A DNA stretch of 64,000 nt. Origin: an uncultured Planctomycetota bacterium. GTDB taxonomy: Bacteria; Planctomycetota; Phycisphaerae; Phycisphaerales; UBA5793. Shown one piece after another: positions 33,062-42,605 of this stretch. Position numbers and translations under genes: made by a program. A model generated the notes under the pieces. The model saw nothing but the letters and a program-made list of their open reading frames with translations, was not told the origin of the DNA and did no database searches. The stretch's first letter is position 1, and each line of letters begins with the position of its first letter. The stretch lies in assembly GCA_900696685.1 (NCBI GenBank), contig CAADHA010000084.1, positions 26,405 to 90,404 on the forward strand, given 5' to 3'.

Positions 33062-35716
33062 CTATTCATAACGCAGTGTCTCCACGGGCCAGGTGCGACC
33101 GGCGCGAAGGGCCGGAAAGGCGGCGCCGATGATCGACGCGATGATCGACAAGATGCTGATCCAGATCACTTCCGACCATTTCCAGACGTCCGGAATCTTG
33201 TCGAAGGAATACGTCTCCGGACTCCAGACGCGCCAGTCGGGGTTGAGCTTGGCGAGCCAGTCCTGGATGTCGTTGATGTGCTCGACGAAGGTCGTGCCGA
33301 GCAGGGCGCCGAGGATGCAGCCGACCAGGCCGATGGCACCGCCGTAGGCGAGGAAGACTGCGGCGACGCCTTCGGCGCTGCCGCCGACGCTCTTGATGAT
33401 TCCGATGTCGCGGGTCTTCTCCTGCACGATCATGTAGAAGATGCAGAGAATCAGGAAGATGGCGACGATGCTGATGACTCCGAACATGATGAGGACGAGG
33501 AACTTTTCCTTCTCGATGGCAGCAATGTAACTGGCCTGCATCTCTTCCCAGGTACTGATGTCCACAAGTCTGAGCATTTCGTACTCAAACGGATCCGACG
33601 GCGTTTCGGCAACCAGCTTTTCCCATTCGTTGTAGATGCGCTGCTTCTGCAGGGCAAGGATGCGGCGGTCGTTGCCCAGGTCGTCGCGGACCTTGATCTG
33701 AATCTGTGTGCATCGCGCGCCAGTCATGCCGCTGCCATCCGCGCGCTCCTGGGACTCCATGGACAGAAGCTGCTGGAGATAATCAAAATCGACGTAGACA
33801 TTCATCGTGTCGATTTCGTGAATTCCGGTCCGTGAGTCGTCCACGTAGCGAAGCGTCGGCTGAGGCGGCGACTCCGTGCTGATCTCGCCGCCGCGGGTCA
33901 TCGGCAGCACAGACAAACGGCATAGCTCGCCGCGCGGATAGAATTCGCTTCGCCGGTAGTCCCCCGACGGCAAACGGCGAAAGATGATGCTTCTGCCGAC
34001 GATGATGCCGGGGTACTCCTTACCGGTGTAGCCGGGCTGCTCTTCCGGCCCACGGAAGATACCTGGTCCGGGAAACAGGTCTCCCGGCTCGCGGTAGTAC
34101 TGCCGCGTCTCCTCCTCGCGCTGTGGTGAAGGGAGACTTTCAAGGTACTTCTGAAAGTTCGCTTCGAGTTCCTCCGGCAGAACGGCCAGACCTTGCGAAT
34201 TGAAGCCGTAGACGGGCTGTTGCTGCGGACCGAGATGGGTGTGGCCGAAACGGCGCTGGTAGAACAAGTCTTCACCGAACTTGTTGACCCGGACGTATTC
34301 ATCGAGCCGGATTCCAAGGACGGTGACCGGTGCGGTTTTCTTGTTTCTCGGAAACTGCAGGATACCGTAGGTGCGGACGATCGGGGTGGCCTGAACGACA
34401 ATCGGCGAGCCGTTCTCGTCCGTGAGGCGGCAGATGCGGTCGATGAATTCCTGGTAGAGCGGAAACCCTTGAAGACTGCCGTCCATCACGAGGTCGCCGA
34501 GCAGGCCGTGGGCCCTGTTGCGGATGCTGTCCACGAAACCGCCCATGACGCTGATGACAATGATCATCATGGCGACGCAGAGTGTGACGGCGCCGACGGA
34601 GAAGAAGGCGATTCGTTTTCGCTGTAGCAATCGCGACGCGAGAAAGGCGACGTAGTACTTCGGCCATCCCAGGAGCGGCGCCGTCCGCCAGGCCAGGAAC
34701 CAGCCGCCAGCCAGCAGGGCGATGAGAATCATCCAGAGTCCGGCATTGAAGAGGTACCACTCCGGACGAATCCAGAGGTCGTAGTCGATTCCCAGCCAGT
34801 GGGCGGGGCTGAGCGCGGCGAAGACGAAAGGTATCTCCGTCGGCATGAACCAGAAGCCGTAATACAGGGTTAACGGTTCCCAGGTGACGAGGTGATAGAT
34901 GGCCCCTGCGCAGAGACCCAGTCGAAGCAGCAGCCCGCAGAACCGCGCCGGCAGATTCGGGAGCACGCGGAACATGCCCGGCCAGCGAATCAGCAGCATC
35001 CATGCAAAGACGAGCGGGCCCAGCAGGAGGGCACTGTGGTCTGCACCGTCTTCGGAGACCTGGGCCGGCACGAAGTACCACGGCATGCCGGCGAGCTGTC
35101 TGCGCAGCGGCTCGTTTCGCATCCAGCGGAAGAGGTTTTCATCGTCCTGCAGGAAGCTCAGGATCGCATCCCACTGGGGGTGAACTCTTTCCTTGTGCCG
35201 TGTCAGATCGTCCATCAGGCGGTTGCGGCGCGATTGTGCATCCGGTGGCAGATCGCGCAGGGCACGGGCGCGCTCGATCCCGTCGACGTAGATGTCCTGT
35301 CCGCGGACCGGTCGCCCGACCCAGCTTGCGCCGACGGCGGCATTCAAACAGGTGACCGTGGTCCAGAGAGCGATCAGGAGCCAGACGCCGCCGATCAGCA
35401 GCGAGGCCCATCGTGAGCGCGTGCCGGCCTGCCAGCGGCCGAGCCAGGTCAGCCCGGACAGGATGAGCCGGACCATCCAGAGGAGCATGTGTGCGGCCGT
35501 GAAGAGCGGGGCGAGGAGCAGGACAGGTAGTGCGAATACAGCCATCTGTCCGCGCGAAAGGGCGATCGGTCTGCGCAGGAGCGGCGAGAGCGAGGCCTCG
35601 ATGACAATGTAGAACGCGCCGCCCAGGAGGTTGGAAAAGGCGAGAAAGAGCGCATATGCCGGCAGTGTGATCGGTGCAAAGAGCGTGAAGAGAATCGTAG
35701 CCGTTCGAGATCGCAC
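33062..35716 (-). CDS. LolC/E-type permease with long N-terminal membrane extension
   Basis: An 884-residue inner-membrane protein. From about residue 385 it has the FtsX/LolC-E layout: a first helix after LLQRKRIAFFSVGAVTLCVA, a large periplasmic domain, and three C-terminal helices (FLVLIMFGVISIVAIFLILC; GAIGLVGCILGALLGTTFV; WISILSIIASIIGAAFP) ending AGRTWPVETLRYE. Standard LolC/E proteins are about 400 residues. The first 380 residues add several helices and periplasmic loops of unknown role. GTG start, 2 bp after the lysS stop. With LolD it should form a complete transporter. Confidence 0.85.
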   Translation of the reverse strand: MRSRTATILFTLFAPITLPAYALFLAFSNLLGGAFYIVIEASLSPLLRRPIALSRGQMAVFALPVLLLAPLFTAAHMLLWMVRLILSGLTWLGRWQAGTRSRWASLLIGGVWLLIALWTTVTCLNAAVGASWVGRPVRGQDIYVDGIERARALRDLPPDAQSRRNRLMDDLTRHKERVHPQWDAILSFLQDDENLFRWMRNEPLRRQLAGMPWYFVPAQVSEDGADHSALLLGPLVFAWMLLIRWPGMFRVLPNLPARFCGLLLRLGLCAGAIYHLVTWEPLTLYYGFWFMPTEIPFVFAALSPAHWLGIDYDLWIRPEWYLFNAGLWMILIALLAGGWFLAWRTAPLLGWPKYYVAFLASRLLQRKRIAFFSVGAVTLCVAMMIIVISVMGGFVDSIRNRAHGLLGDLVMDGSLQGFPLYQEFIDRICRLTDENGSPIVVQATPIVRTYGILQFPRNKKTAPVTVLGIRLDEYVRVNKFGEDLFYQRRFGHTHLGPQQQPVYGFNSQGLAVLPEELEANFQKYLESLPSPQREEETRQYYREPGDLFPGPGIFRGPEEQPGYTGKEYPGIIVGRSIIFRRLPSGDYRRSEFYPRGELCRLSVLPMTRGGEISTESPPQPTLRYVDDSRTGIHEIDTMNVYVDFDYLQQLLSMESQERADGSGMTGARCTQIQIKVRDDLGNDRRILALQKQRIYNEWEKLVAETPSDPFEYEMLRLVDISTWEEMQASYIAAIEKEKFLVLIMFGVISIVAIFLILCIFYMIVQEKTRDIGIIKSVGGSAEGVAAVFLAYGGAIGLVGCILGALLGTTFVEHINDIQDWLAKLNPDWRVWSPETYSFDKIPDVWKWSEVIWISILSIIASIIGAAFPALRAGRTWPVETLRYE

Positions 35717-35718
35717 GC

Positions 35719-37251
35719 CTATTCCTTATTGGATGTGGAAGGGCCTGCGCCACCCCCGGTCTTCCCGAGCGGGCGCTGCAACGGAAAGAGGATTACGTCG
35801 CGGATGCTCGGTGAGTTGGTCATCAGCATCACCAGCCGGTCGATTCCCACGCCGAGACCGCCGGCCGGGGGCATGCCGTATTCGAGCGCTTTGAGAAAGT
35901 CTTCGTCCATGATGCGCATGGTCTCGTCGCCCTCGCCGGCGAGTTGCGAGCTGAAGGTTTCGCGCTGAATGGCCGGGTCGTTCAGTTCGGTGTAGGCGTT
36001 ACCGCATTCCATGCAGGCCACGAAGGCCTCGAATCGCAGTGCCAGATCGGGGGCATCCTTTTTGCGCCTGGTCAGCGGGCAGAGCACTGCAGGGTATTCG
36101 ATGACGAACGTCGGCTGGATCAGCTTGTCCTCAACCGTGGCCTCGAAGATCTTGTTTGCCACGAGCACCGGGTCCTCTGCCTCGACATGGGCGCGGGCCC
36201 CGGCCGGCGCCTCTCTGACCAGACCGAGTTGGCGTGCTTTGCGCAGGACGGCGTCGGTGTCCCGCCAGTCGATGCCGGCGTGTTCCTGAAGCAGTTCGCT
36301 GTACGTCTTGCGTGGCCAGGGCGGTGTGAAATCCAGCTCGTAATCGCGAAACCGTCGCTTGAAGCCACCGCCGACCGCCTCGATGGAATGTACGAAGATG
36401 CCTTCGACGTGGTTCATCATATCGGACAGGTCGCCGTAGGCCTGGTAACACTCCATCATGGTGAACTCGGGGTTGTGCTTCGTGCTGATGCCCTCGTTGC
36501 GGAAGTTGCGGTTGATCTCGAAGACCCGCTCCATCCCGCCGACGAGCAGCCGCTTGAGATGCAGCTCGGGACTGATCCGCAGATACAGGTCCATGTCCAG
36601 CGTGTTGTGGTGGGTCATGAAGGGCCGCGCCGCCGCGCCGCCGTAGACCGATTGAAGCATGGGCGTCTCAACTTCCATAAAGCCCTGTCCCGCGAAATAG
36701 CGGCGCACGGCATCCACGATGCGGCTGCGGGCACGGAAGGTCTGCATCACTTCGGGATTGGCGAACAGATCGACGTAACGCTCTCGATAGCGAAGGTCGA
36801 CGTCGGTCAGGCCGTGCCACTTTTCCGGCGGGGTGCGCAGGGCCTTGCAGAGCGGAGTGATGGTCTCCGCCCAGACGGTGACCTCGTTCGTCTTGGTGCG
36901 GCCCAGCAGACCATCTGCACCGATGAGGTCGCCCAGATCAAGCAGTTCGAGCACCTGCCAGCCGGCGTCGCCGACCTTGGCCCGCGAGATTCCGATCTGC
37001 AGATCGCCGGTCCAGTCGCGGATCGTCAGGAAGGCCAGCTTGCCCATCACGCGGCGGAGCATGACGCGACCGGCGGCCCGGACCTGTGCGGACTCGTCCG
37101 TCTGGCCGGCCTCCAGACTCAGCCGCTCGGCAAACGAGCGGATGTCGGCATTGGACCGGACATCGGTAAAGCGCTGGCCGTAGGGGTCATATCCCAGCGC
37201 GGCGAGTTGCAGAAGCTTTCTCTGGCGATCTTCGAAGTACTGATCTGTCAT
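35719..37251 (-). CDS. lysS: Lysyl-tRNA synthetase, class II
   Basis: A 510-residue class IIb synthetase. The N-terminal OB-fold anticodon domain (residues 50-170) precedes the class II core. Motif 1 is in MEVETPMLQSVYGGAAARPF, motif 2 in EINRNFRNEGISTKHNPEFT, and motif 3 is GGLGVGIDRLVML. The start at 37,251 (MTDQYFEDRQRKLLQ) is chosen; the frame is open upstream but the extension is spurious. It heads a minus-strand string with the LolC/E-like and LolD genes, a pairing with no obvious functional logic. Confidence 0.96.
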   Translation of the reverse strand: MTDQYFEDRQRKLLQLAALGYDPYGQRFTDVRSNADIRSFAERLSLEAGQTDESAQVRAAGRVMLRRVMGKLAFLTIRDWTGDLQIGISRAKVGDAGWQVLELLDLGDLIGADGLLGRTKTNEVTVWAETITPLCKALRTPPEKWHGLTDVDLRYRERYVDLFANPEVMQTFRARSRIVDAVRRYFAGQGFMEVETPMLQSVYGGAAARPFMTHHNTLDMDLYLRISPELHLKRLLVGGMERVFEINRNFRNEGISTKHNPEFTMMECYQAYGDLSDMMNHVEGIFVHSIEAVGGGFKRRFRDYELDFTPPWPRKTYSELLQEHAGIDWRDTDAVLRKARQLGLVREAPAGARAHVEAEDPVLVANKIFEATVEDKLIQPTFVIEYPAVLCPLTRRKKDAPDLALRFEAFVACMECGNAYTELNDPAIQRETFSSQLAGEGDETMRIMDEDFLKALEYGMPPAGGLGVGIDRLVMLMTNSPSIRDVILFPLQRPLGKTGGGAGPSTSNKE

Positions 37252-37477
37252 CGCTTTGCACGTTCTGCTCGGGCCGTGGTGAGTCTTCGGGTGGCATTCC
37301 CGTTTCGATGGTGAGGATGCTAATTGTTCGGGCGCTTTGCGGCAACCATTCGACCGCGAGGAGTACGCTCCAAACCGTCGATATTCTGATGACAGCCGAG
37401 TTCGAGCCGAGTACACTGGCTGATACTGACCTTGGGCGACCAAGCATCGTAACCAATCTTCATCAGAGGAACGGGCC

Positions 37478-38221
37478 ATGAGCGATCCACTGCGACGCAA
37501 CGAATACCGCATGACGGAAACAAGTGCCTTCGACGCGCGGGCCGGCGAGTACGGCGCACCAGTCGCCGTCGCCGTGGACCGCGGGGCCTTCGTCGTCAAG
37601 ACATACATGCACCTGCTGGGTGCGATTCTGCTGTTCGTGGGGATCGAGGCCGCATTGTTTCAGGCCGGTCTTGCCGAGCGGATCGCGTCGGCCATGCTCG
37701 GCACGAGCTGGTTGGTTGTCCTGGGCGGCTTCGTGCTGGTGAGCTGGCTGGCCTCGCGCGTGGCGCACATGTCCGCGTCGTTGCCGGCGCAGTATCTGGC
37801 ACTGACGGGTTTTGTCGCGGCACAGGCGCTGATCTTCGTTCCGCTTCTTTATGTCGCCGAGCGGTACGCACCCGGTGCGATCCAGAGCGCCGCCCTTTGC
37901 ACGGTGATCGGCTTCCTGGGGCTCACCTTTGTCGCATGGGGTACGCGGAAGGATTTTTCGTTTCTGCGGGGCATACTGATGTGGGCCGGCATCTGCGCCC
38001 TGGTGGCCATCGTCGCCAGTGTGCTCTTCGGTTTCACGCTGGGGACGCTCTTTTCCGTAGTGATGGTCGTCTTCGCCGGTGCAGCGATTCTGTACGACAC
38101 GTCGAAGGTGATTCACCACTATCCGGAAGACCGGTACGTCGGCGCAGCCCTGGAACTCTTTGCATCCGTGGCGCTGATGTTCTGGTACGTCCTGCGGATC
38201 TTCCTCGCCGCTCGGCGATGA
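37478..38221 (+). CDS. Bax inhibitor-1/YccA family membrane protein
   Basis: A 247-residue protein with seven likely transmembrane helices. The N-terminal soluble segment (MTETSAFDARAGEYGA) is followed by FVVKTYMHLLGAILLFVGIE. The family's conserved late stretch AAILYDTSKVIHHYPEDRYV and ALELFASVALMFWYVLRIFL places it in the BI-1/YccA (TMBIM) family, proposed to act as pH-sensitive calcium leak channels or protease modulators. It stands alone, divergent from lysS. Confidence 0.92.
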   Translation: MSDPLRRNEYRMTETSAFDARAGEYGAPVAVAVDRGAFVVKTYMHLLGAILLFVGIEAALFQAGLAERIASAMLGTSWLVVLGGFVLVSWLASRVAHMSASLPAQYLALTGFVAAQALIFVPLLYVAERYAPGAIQSAALCTVIGFLGLTFVAWGTRKDFSFLRGILMWAGICALVAIVASVLFGFTLGTLFSVVMVVFAGAAILYDTSKVIHHYPEDRYVGAALELFASVALMFWYVLRIFLAARR

Positions 38222-38307
38222 GGTTGAAGCGGGCCATGCTGATGACGGGACGTGTGGCTTAGTACTGTCCGGGCACGGTCCTGCTCGATCATGGCAGGGA
38301 AGTAACT

Positions 38308-40218
38308 TCAGGGCTTCTGCTTTCCGGTCGAAGTATCGCGGTCCTTTAGATATTCTGCTCGTCGTGATTCGAGTCCATCGAGCACCATCGGGTCGGCCCT
38401 GCGCGAGACTGCTTCGATACAGCGATCCATCAGTTCTACTGCCGCATCGTAGTCGCCTTCTCGGGCGCGGAGGATGGCCAGCCGCTCCAGCGCCTCGGGG
38501 TGTCGCGGATCCAGCTCCAGTGCGTAGAGCAATCGCGGGACGGCCTCCGCGTCGTGACCATGGAGCATGAAGAGTCGGGCCAGGGCGACATGAGCATCCG
38601 GGAGATCGAGCCGCAGTTCGAGGGCCTGCCGATAGGCATCGGCGGCATTCTGCACATCGCCCATGCGTTCGTATGAAATGGCCATGTAGTAATAGCTTTC
38701 CCATCGGCCGGGGTAATGCTGAATATCCGCACGGTAGGCCTCGATCGCCTCGGTGTGTTTCCCGGTTCGCTGCAAAATGGCCGCGAGATTTCGATAGACC
38801 GTCGGATGTCGCCAGCCCAGTGCCAGGCCTCGGCGATAGTGTTCGATCGCCTGATCCGAGTGCCCGGCCGTTTCGAGGGCCTGTGCCAGGTTGCAGTGCG
38901 CACCGCCGCTGGTGAGGTCCACGGCGAGCGCATGGTTCCAGAGGGTGATCGAATCACGCCACCGGGAGAGCTGCGACTGCGTACGCACGGTCAACGCGAT
39001 CAGAATCAACGCCGCCGTCAGGATCGCGAGGCCGCGCGATCTCAGCAGAAATCGTGCGAAAAGGCCGCCGGCGATCAGCGCGAAGGGGATGCACGACAGG
39101 TAGCTGTATCGATCCGCGGTCATCTGCGGTCCGCGCTGCGTCAGACCTGTAACCGGAAGGATCAGGATGACGTAGCAACAGACAGCGGCAGTCAGCCCGG
39201 GCCATTTCCTGCGAGCCATCATCAGTGCGATGATCGTGAGCAGCAGTGCGAGCCCGCTGATGAGTACACGCCGGTGCGTCAGACCGAACCCGATCGGGAA
39301 CTCATTGAGCGGTGAGAGAGAGCCCGGGACCAGCGTGCGATACGGATAATGCACGATCGACACGATCAGTTGCGCCAGTCGCGTGGAGAGCGGGTGCTCC
39401 CGAAGCCCTGCGACGGTATCACCGCCGGCGGCGAAGAAAGCGCCGGCGATCACCGCGCCGGAGATAATCAGCAGCGGGAGTTTCTCCAGCAGAATCGGCC
39501 GGTGCGGCGTGTCCAGCCATCGACGGGGACTCCCGGGCAGCCGGCGCAGCGGGTAGACATCCAGTACGATCAACACGGCCGGCAGGGTCACGGCCATTTC
39601 CTTGGAGAGCGCGGCCAGTGTAAAGAGCAGCGCGACGAGCAGCAGGCGCGACCCCGGCAGCGCGCGTTGGTGTGATGAAAGTGCCGCCGGAATGTATGCG
39701 AGGATTGCTGCGAGATAGAAGATGGTCGCCAGGACATCCCCGCGGGCGCTGGCCCAGGCCACCGATTCGACACGCAGCGGATGGAGCGCGAACAACAATC
39801 CCGCAAAGATTGCCGCGGCCCAGTGCAGGTCTGAATGCCAGTCCGGCGAAGCGAGACGCAGCAAGCGGTGCGAAACGCTCAGGACGAGTACCGCTGCCAG
39901 TGCGTGCAGAAACGCCTGCGTGAGGTGGTAGCGAGCCGGGTCCAGTCCGCCCAGTTGGTAATCGACGGCATAGGTCAGCCAGTTGATCGGTTGATAATGA
40001 CCGACGTGAGTGGTCGTGAAACACCAGCGGAGCGTGGCTGTGTTCAAGCCGCGATAGTGCGGATTGTTCAGAAAGTATTCCGGATCATCCCAGTTGATGA
40101 AGTCGTGGTCGACGACGGGAAGATACGCCGCCAGCCCGAGAAAGAAGACGGCGCCGGCCGACAGCCATCGGCGTACATCGAACCGATGTGTTACGGGGCT
40201 GCTGAGCACGTGTTGCAA
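38308..40218 (-). CDS. TMTC-like membrane protein with C-terminal TPRs
   Basis: A 636-residue protein. The first two thirds hold about ten membrane helices with the glycosyltransferase-C-like loop motifs DHDFINWDDPEYFLNN, HYQPINWLTYAVDYQLGG and LFALHPLRVESVAWASARGD. The last 200 residues are about five tetratricopeptide repeats (for example AYRADIQHYPGRWESYYYMA). This matches the TMTC/DUF1736 architecture, linked in animals to O-mannosylation of surface proteins. A bacterial sugar-transfer role for secreted proteins is inference. A paralogue lies at 42,606. Confidence 0.85.
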   Translation of the reverse strand: MQHVLSSPVTHRFDVRRWLSAGAVFFLGLAAYLPVVDHDFINWDDPEYFLNNPHYRGLNTATLRWCFTTTHVGHYQPINWLTYAVDYQLGGLDPARYHLTQAFLHALAAVLVLSVSHRLLRLASPDWHSDLHWAAAIFAGLLFALHPLRVESVAWASARGDVLATIFYLAAILAYIPAALSSHQRALPGSRLLLVALLFTLAALSKEMAVTLPAVLIVLDVYPLRRLPGSPRRWLDTPHRPILLEKLPLLIISGAVIAGAFFAAGGDTVAGLREHPLSTRLAQLIVSIVHYPYRTLVPGSLSPLNEFPIGFGLTHRRVLISGLALLLTIIALMMARRKWPGLTAAVCCYVILILPVTGLTQRGPQMTADRYSYLSCIPFALIAGGLFARFLLRSRGLAILTAALILIALTVRTQSQLSRWRDSITLWNHALAVDLTSGGAHCNLAQALETAGHSDQAIEHYRRGLALGWRHPTVYRNLAAILQRTGKHTEAIEAYRADIQHYPGRWESYYYMAISYERMGDVQNAADAYRQALELRLDLPDAHVALARLFMLHGHDAEAVPRLLYALELDPRHPEALERLAILRAREGDYDAAVELMDRCIEAVSRRADPMVLDGLESRRAEYLKDRDTSTGKQKP

Positions 40219-40243
40219 GCGTAACGGGTCGACGGGGTCCCTG

Positions 40244-42421
40244 TCACCCGCGCGAGGTCGGCATTCCCCACTCCTTCAGCCAGTCCTTCATTTCAGCCGT
40301 CAGGGCGCGCGTGTCGCGCAGTTCCGTCACATTCTTCTTAAGCTCCGCGGTCAGAGATTCGCGTTCCGCGCGGTCGGCAGAGGAGTCCCGCGCGAGGGCA
40401 TCGACCAGGTACTTGAGCGTGTTCGTTTTCATCGTCTTGAGCTGCATCGGATAGGACGAGACGATCTTGTCGCACATGGCGAGGGCCTCGCGCATCACCT
40501 GAACGGCCTTCTGCGGCTCGTTGTTCTCGAGGTAACAGACTGAGAGGTCCCGCATAAGGGCGATGTATTTGACCGGGTCGTCGATGCGGTTGCGTTCGAC
40601 GATTTCTCGGGCTTCTTCGAGGGAAAACTGGGCGATGTCGTAATTCTTCTGGGCAATCTGCACCTTGCCCATTGCATGCAGGGCGTAGGCCGCGTTCAGA
40701 CTGCGACGCGGAAACTTGTCTTCCGTGATGCGCAGCACTTCCGTGCAGGTTCTCGATGCGTCCGACAGTTCGTCGGCTTCCAGTTGTGCATGGGCGAGCG
40801 CCAACAGTGGGCCGGTCAATTCACGCTCTGTTTCCCCATAAAGTCCGCGGGCTTGTTCAACCGTCTTCGTCAAAAGCCGTACGCCGTCCTTCGCCCGACC
40901 TACTTCAACGTAGAGCCGCCCGAGGTGCGTGCTGCGGCGGATGGCGATTTCGTTCCTGCGGCCGGAACGCGCATCGTCATATTCCTGCAGTTTTTCGCGG
41001 ACGCGAACGGCATCCTCCAGCATGCGGCGGGACTGATAGGCGAGTGCCAGTTGATCCAGTTCGTTCATCGCCGCGCTCTGCTCGCCTGCTTCGTAGAGGC
41101 GGACTGCTTTGTTGAAGGCCCGCTCCAGCGTTTTTTCTCCTTCGAGCTGACGACCCGTTTCGAGTTCGAGCATGCCGACCATCATCAGGCGATTGACCGC
41201 ACCGGGGTCGGTCGCGGTGTCGGCTTGATCGTCCGCCTCGGACATGGATCGATAGAGCTTGAGGGCTTCATCAAGCTGGCCGACACTGCGGTAGGATTGG
41301 GCGAGGTTACTCTTTTCCACCATAGTATCGCGGTGCGTGGGTCCCAGTTGTTTCTCGAAGATGTCGAGGGCTCTTCGCCGCAGGGGGATGACTTCGTCGC
41401 GAAGTCCCGAGCGTGCATAGAGCCAGGCCAGATTGCTCAGCGAAATGCCGGCCTCCTTCGAGTCCGCGCCGAGCAGTTTCTCGCGGATGACCAGCGCACG
41501 CAGCTTATGATTGACGGCTTCGATGAAGTCGTTTCGTGAGGTACCCAGGGCGGTGCCGAGGTTGTCCATCGTCTCCGCGGTGTCAGCGTTTTCTCCGACC
41601 GCTGCGTTGAGGATGAAGAGCGCCCGCCGCAGGGCCGTCGCGGCGTCTTCATTCTTCGATTGATAAATCTGCAGCCAGCCGATGCGATCCAGCACCAGTG
41701 CCGTCTGGGGATGTGCTTTGCCGTAGATTCGCTCGCTCATATCCAGCGCTCGCAGCAGGGTGACGCCTGCCTCGTCGAGGGCTCGCAGCTCTGTCAAGGC
41801 ATTGCCCAGAATACGCAGCGGCTCCACCAGTTCCGGGTGCTCTTTGCCGAGGAGCTTCTCGCGGATTTCCAGGCAGGCCCGTGCGGCGGCTCTCGCCTCA
41901 ACGAAGCGGCCGTTTCGCACGGCATCCAGCGCGAGCTTCTCCTGTCGATCGCTTTCCTTGAATTGCGCGAGTTCGTCCGGTCCCGCACTGGCTCGCTTAT
42001 CGAGACTCGCCGCTGTGGAGACCGCCGTGACGAAGAGGTGCTGCGTCGGACTCAGCAGCTTCTGATAGGTCTGGATCGCGGGCTTCAGCTCGGCGCGGGC
42101 ACGCTGATACTCCCCCGAGCGCCGCAGCTCGATCGCCGTGTTTACCCTGCGCTCCGCGTCGCGAAGCTCGGACAATTCCGCCTCGGAGACCGGTTTGCCG
42201 TCCGGTCTTCGATACTCGGGTATCACGAGCGGTCGATCTGAAGCCGTCGCCACCAGTTCGGCATGGGTGGGAAGGCGCTGCTGCGAGGTGGTCGGGGCAG
42301 ATGTATCGGAATCCTGCGCGACGGCCTGCGTCGTGATCATCGAAAGGACCATCAGCCAGAAGCAGGCAATTTCAGCAGGAAGGAGAAGAATGCGGCGTGT
42401 CAATTCAGGTCGGCGCGTCAA
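40244..42421 (-). CDS. Exported tetratricopeptide-repeat protein
   Basis: A 725-residue protein. The TTG start at 42,421 follows GAGGAG and gives a plausible signal peptide (RRILLLPAEIACFWLMVLSM cleaving after TTQAVA). The mature part is built of TPR units of the kinesin-light-chain type (EHPELVEPLRILGNALTELR; LGPTHRDTMVEKSNLAQSYR). No enzyme domain is visible. It sits tail-to-head with the TMTC-like gene downstream and divergent from its paralogue, suggesting a shared envelope function. Confidence 0.8.
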   Translation of the reverse strand: MTRRPELTRRILLLPAEIACFWLMVLSMITTQAVAQDSDTSAPTTSQQRLPTHAELVATASDRPLVIPEYRRPDGKPVSEAELSELRDAERRVNTAIELRRSGEYQRARAELKPAIQTYQKLLSPTQHLFVTAVSTAASLDKRASAGPDELAQFKESDRQEKLALDAVRNGRFVEARAAARACLEIREKLLGKEHPELVEPLRILGNALTELRALDEAGVTLLRALDMSERIYGKAHPQTALVLDRIGWLQIYQSKNEDAATALRRALFILNAAVGENADTAETMDNLGTALGTSRNDFIEAVNHKLRALVIREKLLGADSKEAGISLSNLAWLYARSGLRDEVIPLRRRALDIFEKQLGPTHRDTMVEKSNLAQSYRSVGQLDEALKLYRSMSEADDQADTATDPGAVNRLMMVGMLELETGRQLEGEKTLERAFNKAVRLYEAGEQSAAMNELDQLALAYQSRRMLEDAVRVREKLQEYDDARSGRRNEIAIRRSTHLGRLYVEVGRAKDGVRLLTKTVEQARGLYGETERELTGPLLALAHAQLEADELSDASRTCTEVLRITEDKFPRRSLNAAYALHAMGKVQIAQKNYDIAQFSLEEAREIVERNRIDDPVKYIALMRDLSVCYLENNEPQKAVQVMREALAMCDKIVSSYPMQLKTMKTNTLKYLVDALARDSSADRAERESLTAELKKNVTELRDTRALTAEMKDWLKEWGMPTSRG

Positions 42422-42605
42422 GACAGACTCCTCGGTTCTGGGTGGGCGTGGCCGTGAAGTTATCAACGGTGGAATCTTCGAAAGTCTGGATACGGGCCTC
42501 TCCCACACCCTTTCATACTACTCCGGGCGGAAGATGTTCACAAACGGCCTGATCATTCTGCTCCCGTATGGATGCCTCCGGCAGCCGATATAATGGCCTT
42601 ATAAG

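Noticed and set aside
37252..37608. An N-terminal extension of lysS of 119 codons in the open frame.
   Set aside because: Homologous lysyl-tRNA synthetases begin at MTDQYFEDRQ; the extension is low-quality sequence over an intergenic region.
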